A DNA stretch of 64,000 nt, taken from assembly GCA_009782555.1 (NCBI GenBank), contig WRIV01000011.1:1-64000 (forward strand). The letters are read 5' to 3'. Origin of the DNA: Treponema sp. (GTDB lineage Bacteria > Spirochaetota > Spirochaetia > Treponematales > Breznakiellaceae). Each line of letters begins with the position of its first letter. Position 1 is the first letter of the stretch. Shown piece by piece: positions 1 to 7,911 of the stretch. Under the pieces are notes generated by a model. That model saw only the letters and a list, made by a program, of their open reading frames with translations. It was not told where the DNA came from and did not search any database. Made by a program: the position numbers and the translations under genes.

Positions 1-354
1 AATACAAAAATAATAATTATTTAATTCTTTTGTAATGTTTTTTTCTCATTACACTATATATTTGTTAACCTCCAAACTTTTATCTTGCGGGGAAAGAAAA
101 CACGCTTGTTATTTGCTATGCTGTGCCATAAATGACCGTGTGCCCCGCCGGATCAGGTCAAGGAACTCGTGCCTTTCAGAAATCGTTTATTTTGGGCATT
201 TTATAATTCATATCAGGACGGTCTAAATTTCCGGCCTTTGGGCCCATTTTTTTCGGCAAAATTTTCTTTATGAGGCATCGCAGGGGGAAGCAAAAACATC
301 CAATGGCATAGTTACCCTTTAATTCCCCCCATTTTTGCCGATACTTACTATAAG
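1..354. other. Left-edge intergenic region
   Basis: AT-rich at the far left and without a convincing gene. A 63-codon open frame at 35-226 has no ribosome binding site and its product resembles no family I know. A short GC-rich inverted repeat followed by a T run lies near 232-252 and could be a weak terminator for a gene outside the window. The promoter of the operon that starts at 355 should lie here, but I cannot pick boxes with confidence. Confidence 0.5.
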
Positions 355-1479
355 ATGAATGGGCGATTTTTTCATCTTTTCTTCCTCCTTTGCCCCGTCC
401 TCCTATTTAGTCAGGCAGGTGTGGCGCGAAACAATCCGGCCTTGGAAATAGGATCGGAGGATATCCGCATCGAACAGCAGGGGGACGGCGGCTTTCATTT
501 GTATATCAGGAAAAAACCCGGCATGGGGTCGGTTTTGCTTACCGAATCAACCCGGGATCCGGCCCTTAGGGCCGCCAACTATGCCTACCGTGCCCCTGAG
601 TGGAACCCTATAAACGGCGATGAAATCCGCATTTTAGACGGAAAACCTATCCCCAAATCGTCGCTAATCTGGTCCCTTATTGATTCGACCCCAGAATACC
701 ACAGCGAGTTGGGCGAAGCCTTTCATATCTTTATTCCCTATATCCTTTACTACGGCTATGAGCATTCCCGGCACGGCGAAGTGTACGTTACGTCGGGAAC
801 CTACCTGAACATCCGGGCCTTTACCCTGCCCTATGGGGATTACCGGGGCAGCTACCGGGACAATCCCTTTGTTCTGGAAGTAAGCAGTCAACAGCCCCTG
901 CCGGGTGCCCTGGAAGGGCGGTACATGAAGGAAGCGCTGGATGCCTATACGGAAATCGCCAGTTGGGGAGGAACCTTGGTGCGTTCCACTGGGCCCGATG
1001 TGGTGGAGCGGGTCAAGGATGTTCTGGAACGGGAAAGGGGCAGAACCATGGATATTGTGATCTGCCTGGACACCACCGGTTCCATGAAAAATGATTTTGC
1101 GATAATCCGGACAAACCTAGTTCCCATGCTTGAACAAGTCATCGGCGGTTCATCTTTCCGCATCGGAATGGTCCTTTTTAAGGATTATTATGAAGAATAC
1201 CTGACCAGGGTAATACCCTTTACCAATGATCTAAACCAAATCCAACGCACACTGAACAGCATTACCCCCCGGGGCGGCGGAGACATCCCCGAAGCGGTTT
1301 ACGAAGGGCTTTATGACAGTGCAACGAAATTTACCTGGGAAGCGGAAAACCGCCTTATTATCCTTCTCGGGGACGCTCCCCCCCACCTTAGACAGCGGGG
1401 AAGAATTTCCAAAGAAATGGTAAGAGCCGCCGCCGCCGAACGGAATGTACGGATCCACGGAATCATTCTCCCTCCGTGA
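355..1479 (+). CDS. Secreted VWA-domain protein
   Basis: A 374-residue protein with an N-terminal hydrophobic signal peptide (about residues 5-24, ending near SQAGVA) and a C-terminal von Willebrand factor A domain from about residue 230. The metal-ion-dependent adhesion site motif is visible as DTTGSM (DxTxS pattern), and a later LGDAPPH supplies a likely further metal ligand. VWA domains of this kind bind protein partners through a divalent metal. The middle region (residues 30-225) matches nothing I recognise. The stop codon overlaps the GTG start of the next gene by four bases, so it is probably translated together with the TPR lipoprotein and the TraB-like protein. The three may form an envelope complex; this is inferred from gene order only. 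Confidence 0.8.
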   Translation: MNGRFFHLFFLLCPVLLFSQAGVARNNPALEIGSEDIRIEQQGDGGFHLYIRKKPGMGSVLLTESTRDPALRAANYAYRAPEWNPINGDEIRILDGKPIPKSSLIWSLIDSTPEYHSELGEAFHIFIPYILYYGYEHSRHGEVYVTSGTYLNIRAFTLPYGDYRGSYRDNPFVLEVSSQQPLPGALEGRYMKEALDAYTEIASWGGTLVRSTGPDVVERVKDVLERERGRTMDIVICLDTTGSMKNDFAIIRTNLVPMLEQVIGGSSFRIGMVLFKDYYEEYLTRVIPFTNDLNQIQRTLNSITPRGGGDIPEAVYEGLYDSATKFTWEAENRLIILLGDAPPHLRQRGRISKEMVRAAAAERNVRIHGIILPP

Positions 1480-2993
1480 AAAAAAGAACCGGCCCCGCTC
1501 TTCTTATTGCAGCATTATACTTTCTAGCCCTGATCATCCTGGACTCCTGTGAATCGGCTGTGCCAGCCGCTGTTCCATCAGCCACACCGGCGGCCCGGCC
1601 TCCGTCCCAGCCAGATCAGCCCGATTTTCACCTAGTTCAACCGGCGATCCCGCCGCCGGAGGCTGTGCCGGAAATAATTCCTGAATCCGCCGGTACGATT
1701 TTCCTGCTGTTGGATATTTCGAATTTGCTGGGACAGGGAGATTACGAAAACGCCCTGTCCCTTTTTGAAAAGATCGAGCCGGAGGATGGGGAACAAACTA
1801 CCATTGAACTTCTTAGGGCTTCAGCCCTGATTTCCGCCGGCAAAAGCGCCGCCGCCCGGACCATCGTCGAAGAAATCCTAAAAACCAATCCTAATCTGGT
1901 CCCGGCTCTGCTGGTCCTGGCGGAGGTAGAAGGAGCTCAGGGCCGGAACAGAGAACAACGGGCCGCCCTGGAACGCCTTCTTAAACTGGAACCGGACAAT
2001 GTTCCTGCCCTGGTTTCCATGGGGAACCTTATGATCCGCAGCAATGCCACTCCCCAGGCGGGATCTTATTTTGACCGGGCCCTGAGAGCGGATCCCGAAG
2101 ACGGCGAAGCCCTCCTGGGCCGGGCCTGGGTATACCGGAACAGCCGGGAACCGAAAAAAGCTGAAACGCTGCTCAACAAAGCGGTGGAACTGTACCCCGA
2201 TTGGGCCAGGCCTATTCACGAACGGGGACGGCTCTACAAATCTGTCAGGGCCTATCCAAAAGCATTGGCGGACTTGGACAGGGCAAAAGATCTGGAACCG
2301 GATAATTACTTCATTGCCTGCGACCGGGGGGATACCCTAAGAATCATGGGCCGGAAAACCGAAGCCCTGGCGGAATACGAGCGGGCTATCAAACTTGATC
2401 CGGATTATTTTTTGGCCTATGTACACAGCTCAGATCTTAAAGATGAATTAGAAGACTACGATGGAGCCGCCGCCGGGTATGCAATTCTTGCCCGCCTTAA
2501 TCCGGACTATTATTTTGCCTTAGAAGGATTGGGGATGCACCTGATGCGCCGCCGGCAATGGCTTGAAGCAAAGGACACTTTTGTGGAAGCATATAAGCGG
2601 GCTGCCAAAATGAACAGGGGCCAGGCCGGAACCGGCGAAGGCATATATGCCCTGCTGGCGGCAGTATGCTGGATGCGGAGTGGGGGACGGGAAGAAGCGC
2701 GGCCTTTCCTGGATGAAGCACTAAGGCGGACAGAACGGAATTCTGTTGAGTACCGGCTGCTCCGGCTTTACCGCGATTCGACGGGAGATACGGACCTGGT
2801 AACCCAAATTGACCGGGAAAAGGACCCCGCAGTAAAAGCGCGGATGCTCTATTATCTGGCAAACTATTACGATATCCGGGGAAACAAAAACCTGGCAAAC
2901 AGGTTTTTTTTACAGGTCAGGGATTTGGACGTGACACACATACGTGAGTGGCGGCTGAATGAATGGACCCTGGAAGAACGGGGAATACGATGA
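1476..2993 (+). CDS. TPR-repeat lipoprotein
   Basis: A 505-residue protein starting at a GTG that overlaps the previous stop (GTGA). The N-terminus has a basic start, a hydrophobic stretch and a lipobox-like LDSC at about residues 22-25, so it is probably a lipoprotein. A proline- and alanine-rich linker (about 28-60) follows. From about residue 65 to 400 there are roughly eight tetratricopeptide repeats, recognisable by recurrent L..DP/EPDN...A...G turns, which normally form a protein-binding solenoid. The 3' end overlaps the ATG of the TraB-like gene by four bases. The likely role is a periplasm-facing scaffold for the VWA protein or the downstream membrane protein. No catalytic motif is visible. 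Confidence 0.82.
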   Translation: MKKRTGPALLIAALYFLALIILDSCESAVPAAVPSATPAARPPSQPDQPDFHLVQPAIPPPEAVPEIIPESAGTIFLLLDISNLLGQGDYENALSLFEKIEPEDGEQTTIELLRASALISAGKSAAARTIVEEILKTNPNLVPALLVLAEVEGAQGRNREQRAALERLLKLEPDNVPALVSMGNLMIRSNATPQAGSYFDRALRADPEDGEALLGRAWVYRNSREPKKAETLLNKAVELYPDWARPIHERGRLYKSVRAYPKALADLDRAKDLEPDNYFIACDRGDTLRIMGRKTEALAEYERAIKLDPDYFLAYVHSSDLKDELEDYDGAAAGYAILARLNPDYYFALEGLGMHLMRRRQWLEAKDTFVEAYKRAAKMNRGQAGTGEGIYALLAAVCWMRSGGREEARPFLDEALRRTERNSVEYRLLRLYRDSTGDTDLVTQIDREKDPAVKARMLYYLANYYDIRGNKNLANRFFLQVRDLDVTHIREWRLNEWTLEERGIR

Positions 2994-4189
2994 GCGAAAC
3001 AAAACAAAACAAAACAACACAAACACGTATGATCATCGACGCCGGGGGCAAAACAATAACCCTTATCGGCACGGCCCATGTTTCCATGAACAGCATAGAA
3101 GAAGTACGGCAGTCTATTGTAGAAGACCAGCCCGACATGGTTTGCATCGAACTGGACCAGGGCCGTTATGATGCAATGACCAGCAATTCCTGGGAAAAAC
3201 TTAATATGGCCAAGGTTTTTAAAGAAGGGAAAGGGTTCCTTCTAATGGCCAATTTGGTGCTGGCAGGTTTTCAAAGACGGCTGGGAAGCGAACTGGGCGT
3301 TAAGCCCGGCGAAGAAATGAAGACCGCCCTGGAAACCGCCAAAGAATTAAATATCCCCCATGCCCTCTGCGACCGGGAAGTGCAGATAACTCTGCAAAGG
3401 GCCTGGTCAAAATGCGGCCTCTGGAGCAGATCAAAACTCCTCGCTTCCCTTCTTGCCAGCGCCTTTACTACGGAAAAACTTAGCAAGGAAGAAATAGAAA
3501 ACCTAAAAAACCGAAGCGAGCTGGATGGGATGATGAATGAATTAGCATCGTACCTTCCGGCGGTAAAGGAAACCTTGATTGACGAGCGGGATCGCTTTCT
3601 GGCGGCAAAGATTTGGTCTTCCGGCGGAACACGGCCCCTGGCGGTTGTGGGGGCCGGCCACATGGAAGGAATCAAAGTCCATGTGGAAAAAATCGCCGCC
3701 GGAGAAGAAAGCGCCGATGTGGAAGATCTGAATCAAATCCCCCCCCGGGGGTTCTTTTCCCGGCTGGTCCCTTTTATAATTCCTTCGATTATTCTCGCCA
3801 TGCTCGCCTATGGTTTCTACAAGCTGGGAGTTTCTTCCAGCCTCTCCATGATACTCACCTGGCTGTTCTGGAACGGCGGACTTGCCGCCCTGGGAGCGAT
3901 CATCGCTCTGGGCCATCCCCTTTCCATTCTGGTATCTATGCTGGGGGCGCCTATCACATCCGCCACCCCTGTTATAGGGGTGGGAGTCTTATCGGGCCTT
4001 ACGGAGATATATCTGCGAAAACCCCGGGTAGAGGACGCCCAATCAATTAACGACGATATCGGCAGTCTTAAGGGCCTATACCGCAACCGCATTATCCACG
4101 CCCTCCTGGTGTTTTTCCTTTCTTCACTGGGGAGCATGGCCGGAACCTTTATCGCCATCCCTTCCATCGCGGGGCAGCTATTTAAGTAG
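2990..4189 (+). CDS. TraB/PrgY family membrane protein
   Basis: A 399-residue protein. The ATG at 2990 is preferred over the in-frame one at 2963 because it forms an ATGA overlap with the previous stop and has a GGGGAA ribosome binding site. The N-terminal half carries TraB/PrgY/GumN family signatures: LIGTAHVS near residue 22, with the conserved GxxH, and an IELDQGR motif about 30 residues later. VVGAGHMEG near residue 215 is the second conserved His block. The C-terminal third has three to four predicted membrane helices (about 265-395) with glycine-rich turns. The family resembles EreA/ChaN-type folds and is suspected of proteolysis or peptide-pheromone handling, but the activity is unproven. 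It is the last gene of a three-gene overlapping operon. Confidence 0.85.
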   Translation: MSETKQNKTTQTRMIIDAGGKTITLIGTAHVSMNSIEEVRQSIVEDQPDMVCIELDQGRYDAMTSNSWEKLNMAKVFKEGKGFLLMANLVLAGFQRRLGSELGVKPGEEMKTALETAKELNIPHALCDREVQITLQRAWSKCGLWSRSKLLASLLASAFTTEKLSKEEIENLKNRSELDGMMNELASYLPAVKETLIDERDRFLAAKIWSSGGTRPLAVVGAGHMEGIKVHVEKIAAGEESADVEDLNQIPPRGFFSRLVPFIIPSIILAMLAYGFYKLGVSSSLSMILTWLFWNGGLAALGAIIALGHPLSILVSMLGAPITSATPVIGVGVLSGLTEIYLRKPRVEDAQSINDDIGSLKGLYRNRIIHALLVFFLSSLGSMAGTFIAIPSIAGQLFK

Positions 4190-4308
4190 CGTTGAATGGA
4201 TATTTCTTTTTTATAAAAAATGTCTTCCCGAGTTATGTTTAACTTGCTGACATTACGGGGCTTTGGCCGCCTTTGCGCCTATATGTGTACAATCCTCTAA
4301 AATATTTA

Positions 4309-5202
4309 TCAGGTCCATTCGGTAATACTCTTGTGCGACATCTCCCATGGCCGGCAAAATTTACCTCCGCCGTAACCTATTATGCAATATCTGCAAAAAG
4401 GTTTTGGTTTGGACAAGAAGCGCAGAATTTCATCTATCGTATGTTTTTCATATACGGAAATGTAATCATCCTCTGTTACCTCAAGGTTTGTGCCAAAATA
4501 TTTGTTAAAATGGCGTATATAAGCCGTCTGGGCACACGTAAAAAGTTTGCCTTCTTCTAACTGGATACATTTCTCCCCTTCATTGCAAAGAATAAAACTT
4601 CTTTTTTTATTTTGTGATCCTGTCAAATCCAGGGGTTTTACCCTCCAGTCACTTTCCTTGTCCGAAAGAATTATATCAACAGAAAATTGTTTGGCGGTTT
4701 TTTCTATCAGTTCCATATCCAGTTTGATGGGATATTTGCTGATAAACACTCTTATTCTATTCTCTTTACAAACCTGCCAAAATTCAGCGGATTGTTTTGG
4801 CAGCAAGATTCCATTTGTAACAATCTCAACATAATTATCCCCGTTAAAAAACTGTCTGCTTATTTTTAGAATCTCAATAAGCTGCGGGTGCAATAACGGT
4901 TCTCCTCCCATCAGCCGTATTCCTCCAATGCGGTCGAGACCTAAACCTGAAATTCTCGCGCAGTCATTTTTGTAGGATTCAATATCAAGATAATATTCAT
5001 CGGCAACAGGTGAGAAATGGGAACAGTTCGCGCAGTTAAGATTACAATGATCGGCAAGGTGAATTTCAAGCCGTAGGGTTTTTTCGGGTTTATATTTACC
5101 CTTACCCCAATAGGATAAATACTTTCTAAATCTCCACAGAAAATCTCTTACGGGTACAGGAAGCGTTTTTCTGTATACCTGTCGTATTTTGGTTTTACGC
5201 AT
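4309..5202 (-). CDS. Radical SAM protein with SPASM-like C-terminus
   Basis: A 297-residue protein with the radical SAM iron-sulfur motif CNLNCANC (CxxxCxxC) near residue 57, followed by the glycine-rich GGEPLLHP typical of the fold. Additional cysteines near the C-terminus (a C..C pair around residue 207, one near 220, then CRYC and C about 270-285) suggest an auxiliary cluster of SPASM type. Such proteins often sit in surface-polysaccharide or peptide-modification clusters; the substrate here is unknown. It lies 14 bases downstream of the cyclase-like gene on the same strand, with no clear Shine-Dalgarno sequence. The gene is visibly more AT-rich than its neighbours, so it may have been acquired. 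Confidence 0.82.
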   Translation of the reverse strand: MRKTKIRQVYRKTLPVPVRDFLWRFRKYLSYWGKGKYKPEKTLRLEIHLADHCNLNCANCSHFSPVADEYYLDIESYKNDCARISGLGLDRIGGIRLMGGEPLLHPQLIEILKISRQFFNGDNYVEIVTNGILLPKQSAEFWQVCKENRIRVFISKYPIKLDMELIEKTAKQFSVDIILSDKESDWRVKPLDLTGSQNKKRSFILCNEGEKCIQLEEGKLFTCAQTAYIRHFNKYFGTNLEVTEDDYISVYEKHTIDEILRFLSKPKPFCRYCIIGYGGGKFCRPWEMSHKSITEWT

Positions 5203-5216
5203 ACATTATTTTGCTG

Positions 5217-6722
5217 TTACTTCTTTCCGGAGTAAAGCGTAAATTTCATCTGATCCTGATTGGCCTTGATCAAATTAAACCACAGTGCCTTTTTTTTGGT
5301 GATCACCGGACTTTTGCGGCCCATCACTTTTAGTTTTTCGTAAATCCCTATGGCGTTTTTGGATGCCTGGTAGGCTTTTTGATACTGGCCCTGATAGATC
5401 TGAAAAGCCTTTTCCTCTATTTCCTTATCGATGGTGGTTTCGTATTTCGAAAGAAGCAGTTCATATTTGTCTGCCACGCCCTTTAGGTAATCCAAAACAA
5501 GCCTGTCAAAGTTGGGGATCTGATCAGCCAGGGCGATAAAATCCCTTAGGTACTGCACCGCTGCATCATAATCCTCGTCCTGGGAATAGGCTCGTATGGA
5601 AAGCCTGCAAAGCTGCATAAAGGAATCGTTGGCAACGCTAAGCATGCCATGAATGGGTTTAGTAGGAATAATGGAAAACTTCGGCATTACTGCGGCCATC
5701 TTGGAAAGAAGGCACATCATATCCAGATATATCCGCTGTTCCCACAGATTATCCTTGATGGACCCGAAAAGCGCCACCAGTTCTTCGCTGAACTGCTGTT
5801 TGTAGCGTTCCTCATCCTTAAATACCACTTCGCAGGTAGGGATCATCACTCCCTTAAATTCAATCTGGCCCGTGTCAAAGAAATAAACCACATTGTTTTT
5901 TATCAGGGAATTTTTGGAGCTTTGGTTCTCTTTCATAAAATTCATCTGAACCTGCTTGGCCACCATAATCCGGCTTTCCTTGGAAGATAGTTCGTTGGCC
6001 CTGGTCTGAAGCCTGGCTCCTGAATTTAGAAGGAACCCTGCCAGGTTTCCTTTTTCGGTAATGATAAGGGGGCTTTGGGTATTGCCCCCGGTGATCCCCG
6101 CGGAGCATTTAAAAACCGGCAGGGCTTCGGCATTTCCCTGACGCTTTGTCATAATTTCGGGATCATTCACATAATTGGTTTTTCCAAAGTAATCCATGAT
6201 CGCCAGGGTTACCGTCAGGGCATCGGTGGCGCTGGCGGCGACCACTACCATTTCGTCCCCTCGCTCACGCTGGCTTACCGCCTGGCAGCAGGTAGAAATC
6301 CTCCGGACTTCGGTATTCATGGCCCAGTCCAGGGTGTGCATCATGGATAGGTTTTTCCGGGAATCCATGCAGAATTTGGTATACCCGTGGATGTCCAGCA
6401 TGGCAATATAGAGGTTGGAGATTTGAAGGGTGTCTTTTAGGTCCCCCGCTTCGGGGAAGTGTTGATCGGGGATCACGAGCTCCTTCCAGAGCCGTCTGTG
6501 GTTTTTAAAGGTCATGTCGGCAAAAAAACCCCAGTTAAGGCGCTTAAGCACTTCAAAGCAGCGCATGATCACCGGGTGGACACGGTTCTCCCGAACGATA
6601 GGTTCGATATAGGTTTTTAGCCCCTTAAAGGTAGTAAACTCCTTTCCAACAACCTTGTCGCAAAGAAAAGAAAAGAGTTCAAATTCCGAGGTGTTGTCGT
6701 TGTATTCACCAATATCTTTCAC
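5217..6722 (-). CDS. Class III nucleotidyl cyclase-like protein
   Basis: A 501-residue soluble protein. A class III adenylate/guanylate cyclase homology domain spans roughly residues 95-300. LDIHGYTKF supplies the first metal Asp, RGDEMVV the second metal Asp, and NSGARL gives the Asn-x3-Arg pair used in catalysis (NLAARL in classical members). All four key positions are therefore present. The first 90 residues are of unknown type, and residues 330-501 look helical, possibly TPR-like. There are no membrane segments. It is divergent from the thioredoxin-like gene (68 bases between start codons) and lies just upstream of the radical SAM gene. If active it would make cAMP or cGMP. A CRP-type palindrome lies about 600 bases beyond its start, before the hydrogenase operon, which makes a regulatory link worth testing. 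Confidence 0.72.
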   Translation of the reverse strand: MKDIGEYNDNTSEFELFSFLCDKVVGKEFTTFKGLKTYIEPIVRENRVHPVIMRCFEVLKRLNWGFFADMTFKNHRRLWKELVIPDQHFPEAGDLKDTLQISNLYIAMLDIHGYTKFCMDSRKNLSMMHTLDWAMNTEVRRISTCCQAVSQRERGDEMVVVAASATDALTVTLAIMDYFGKTNYVNDPEIMTKRQGNAEALPVFKCSAGITGGNTQSPLIITEKGNLAGFLLNSGARLQTRANELSSKESRIMVAKQVQMNFMKENQSSKNSLIKNNVVYFFDTGQIEFKGVMIPTCEVVFKDEERYKQQFSEELVALFGSIKDNLWEQRIYLDMMCLLSKMAAVMPKFSIIPTKPIHGMLSVANDSFMQLCRLSIRAYSQDEDYDAAVQYLRDFIALADQIPNFDRLVLDYLKGVADKYELLLSKYETTIDKEIEEKAFQIYQGQYQKAYQASKNAIGIYEKLKVMGRKSPVITKKKALWFNLIKANQDQMKFTLYSGKK

Positions 6723-6790
6723 AGCAAACCTTGCATAACTGTAGCATTATTTCTGATTTTGGCCTAGTATGGAAAACAGAGGAAGTCAAG

Positions 6791-7150
6791 ATGAGGGTAC
6801 TAACCGAAAGAGAATGCCGCTGGGCCATGGAAAAGGGCGAATTTGATTTACTGGAACTGCTTGGCACGGAAAAAGCCGGCCCGGCGGCGATTATTCTAAC
6901 CCAAAGCTGGTGCCCACAATGGCAGGTTATGAACAGCTACCTTCCGGAGGCGGAAAAACGCCTTACGAACCTCAAAATTTTCTATGTCCAGTACGACGAG
7001 GTGCCCTGGCACGAAGAATTTATGACCTTCAAAGAAAATACTTTCGATAACCGGGAAATTCCCTATGTCCGTTATTATAAGGATGGAAAATGCACCGCCT
7101 GGAGCAACTTTGTACCTTTGGACGGTTTTTTGCACCGCCTATCTGGCTAA
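6791..7150 (+). CDS. Thioredoxin-like protein, single-cysteine WCPQW site
   Basis: A 119-residue protein. The ATG at 6791 is chosen because GAGG lies just upstream; an in-frame ATG at 6731 has no such site. The order of elements is that of a thioredoxin fold: a strand (AAIILTQ), the active-site turn WCPQW, a long helix, a second strand (KIFYVQYDE), then EIPYVRYYKDGK, which contains the cis-proline segment. The second active-site cysteine is replaced by Trp, so it cannot carry out ordinary dithiol exchange. It could act by a monothiol mechanism or as a binding protein. It precedes the hydrogenase operon but is separated from it by 264 bases with its own promoter. Confidence 0.7.
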   Translation: MRVLTERECRWAMEKGEFDLLELLGTEKAGPAAIILTQSWCPQWQVMNSYLPEAEKRLTNLKIFYVQYDEVPWHEEFMTFKENTFDNREIPYVRYYKDGKCTAWSNFVPLDGFLHRLSG

Positions 7151-7171
7151 ACCCGGGTAAATTACTTGAGT

Positions 7172-7285
7172 CTTTTCTAAAACTCCAGTTTTTGGAAAAG
7201 GAACCTTAAATTTATGGGGAAACCCAGCCAAAAAATTGGTTTTTCGAAAGCTTTTTCCAAAACTAACAGAGTTTTGGAAAAAGCT
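7172..7285. repeat. Two palindromes; the second belongs to a dispersed TAACA-loop family
   Basis: Two inverted repeats follow the thioredoxin-like gene. 7172-7200 folds as CTTTTC..AAACT over AGTTTTTGGAAAAG with a short loop. 7249-7285 has a perfect 15-base stem (AGCTTTTTCCAAAAC and its complement) around the loop TAACAGA. The second is the best copy of a family also found at 36410-36440, 49463-49493 and 52412-52443, always with a seven-base loop reading TAACA on one strand. Neither is GC-rich. The first could help end transcription of the upstream gene. Confidence 0.75.
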
Positions 7286-7329
7286 CACATAAGAAAATTG
7301 CTCTATTTGAACAAAAAATATACCGCAGA

Positions 7330-7345
7330 TGTGATTTCTATCACA
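7330..7345. promoter_or_regulatory. CRP-type operator upstream of the hydrogenase operon
   Basis: The sequence TGTGATTTCTATCACA is an exact match to the TGTGA-N6-TCACA consensus of the CRP family, and the symmetry extends to ATGTGAT..ATCACAT. It differs from the FNR core (TTGAT-N4-ATCAA) at the outer base of each half-site. Its centre lies about 52 bases before the expected transcription start of the hnd promoter. That is neither the classical class I nor class II spacing of E. coli, so either activation or repression is possible. No CRP/FNR gene is in the window. Confidence 0.65.
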
Positions 7346-7353
7346 TGTTACCC

Positions 7354-7382
7354 TTGCCAAAACTTCATTTGCTCCGTATAAT
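7354..7382 (+). promoter_or_regulatory. Sigma70-type promoter of the hnd operon
   Basis: TTGCCA at 7354-7359 and a perfect TATAAT at 7377-7382 are separated by 17 bases. Transcription would start near 7389, leaving a leader of about 26 bases before the hndA ATG at 7415, with the GGGGG ribosome binding site at 7405-7409. Confidence 0.7.
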
Positions 7383-7414
7383 TAATTCAAATTTTCTCTA
7401 TTTTGGGGGTTTTC

Positions 7415-7897
7415 ATGGCTCAAACGGCGGTGAAGGAAGAAATCACCTTTCCTCCTGAATTAATTACTTTTATTGACGAATGGAAGGTAAAACCAGGTAG
7501 TCTCATCATGATCCTGCACAAGACCCAGGAAACCTTTGGCTATATATCCCGGGCAGCGGCGGAGCAGCTATCCTTGCTTACAGGTATTCACCTGGCCCGC
7601 ATTTACGGGGTAATCAGCTTTTATCATTTTTTCAAGACCTCCAAACCGGGAAAATACAAAATTTCCGTGTGCCTGGGAACCGCTTGTTACCTAAAGGGCG
7701 GTCAGGACCTTATGGAAGAAGCCCGGAGTCTTTTGGGAATAACCGAAGACGAGGTAACCAAAGACGGGCTCTTTTCCATCGATCCGGTCCGATGTGTGGG
7801 ATGCTGCGGTCTGGCCCCGGTGATTGTCGTGGGCGGAGATACTTACGGAAAACTGAAAAAGAGTATGCTGCCAGAAATTATCTCGAAGTATAAATAG
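7415..7897 (+). CDS. hndA: Hydrogenase NuoE-like [2Fe-2S] subunit
   Basis: A 160-residue thioredoxin-like ferredoxin of the NuoE/HndA family. An upstream TTG at 7403 is possible, but the ATG at 7415 has the better spacing to GGGGG. Four cysteines ligate one [2Fe-2S] cluster: CLGTAC (Cx4C) near residue 85 and CVGCC (Cx3C with an extra Cys between) near residue 125. The N-terminal helical part (GSLIMILHKTQETFGYI) is the usual helper domain. In NADH- or NADPH-linked [FeFe] hydrogenases this subunit relays electrons between the flavin subunit and the hydrogenase. It is the first gene of the operon hndA-GHKL ATPase-hndB-hndC-hndD. Confidence 0.93.
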   Translation: MAQTAVKEEITFPPELITFIDEWKVKPGSLIMILHKTQETFGYISRAAAEQLSLLTGIHLARIYGVISFYHFFKTSKPGKYKISVCLGTACYLKGGQDLMEEARSLLGITEDEVTKDGLFSIDPVRCVGCCGLAPVIVVGGDTYGKLKKSMLPEIISKYK

Positions 7898-7911
7898 AAA
7901 TCGGGGTTTTT

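Noticed and set aside
35-226. 63-codon open frame at the left edge
   Set aside because: No ribosome binding site, AT-rich start and a product without recognisable features.
7330-7345. Reading the palindrome as an FNR site
   Set aside because: The half-sites are TGTGA/TCACA, matching CRP rather than the TTGAT/ATCAA core of FNR, although other CRP/FNR family members remain possible.
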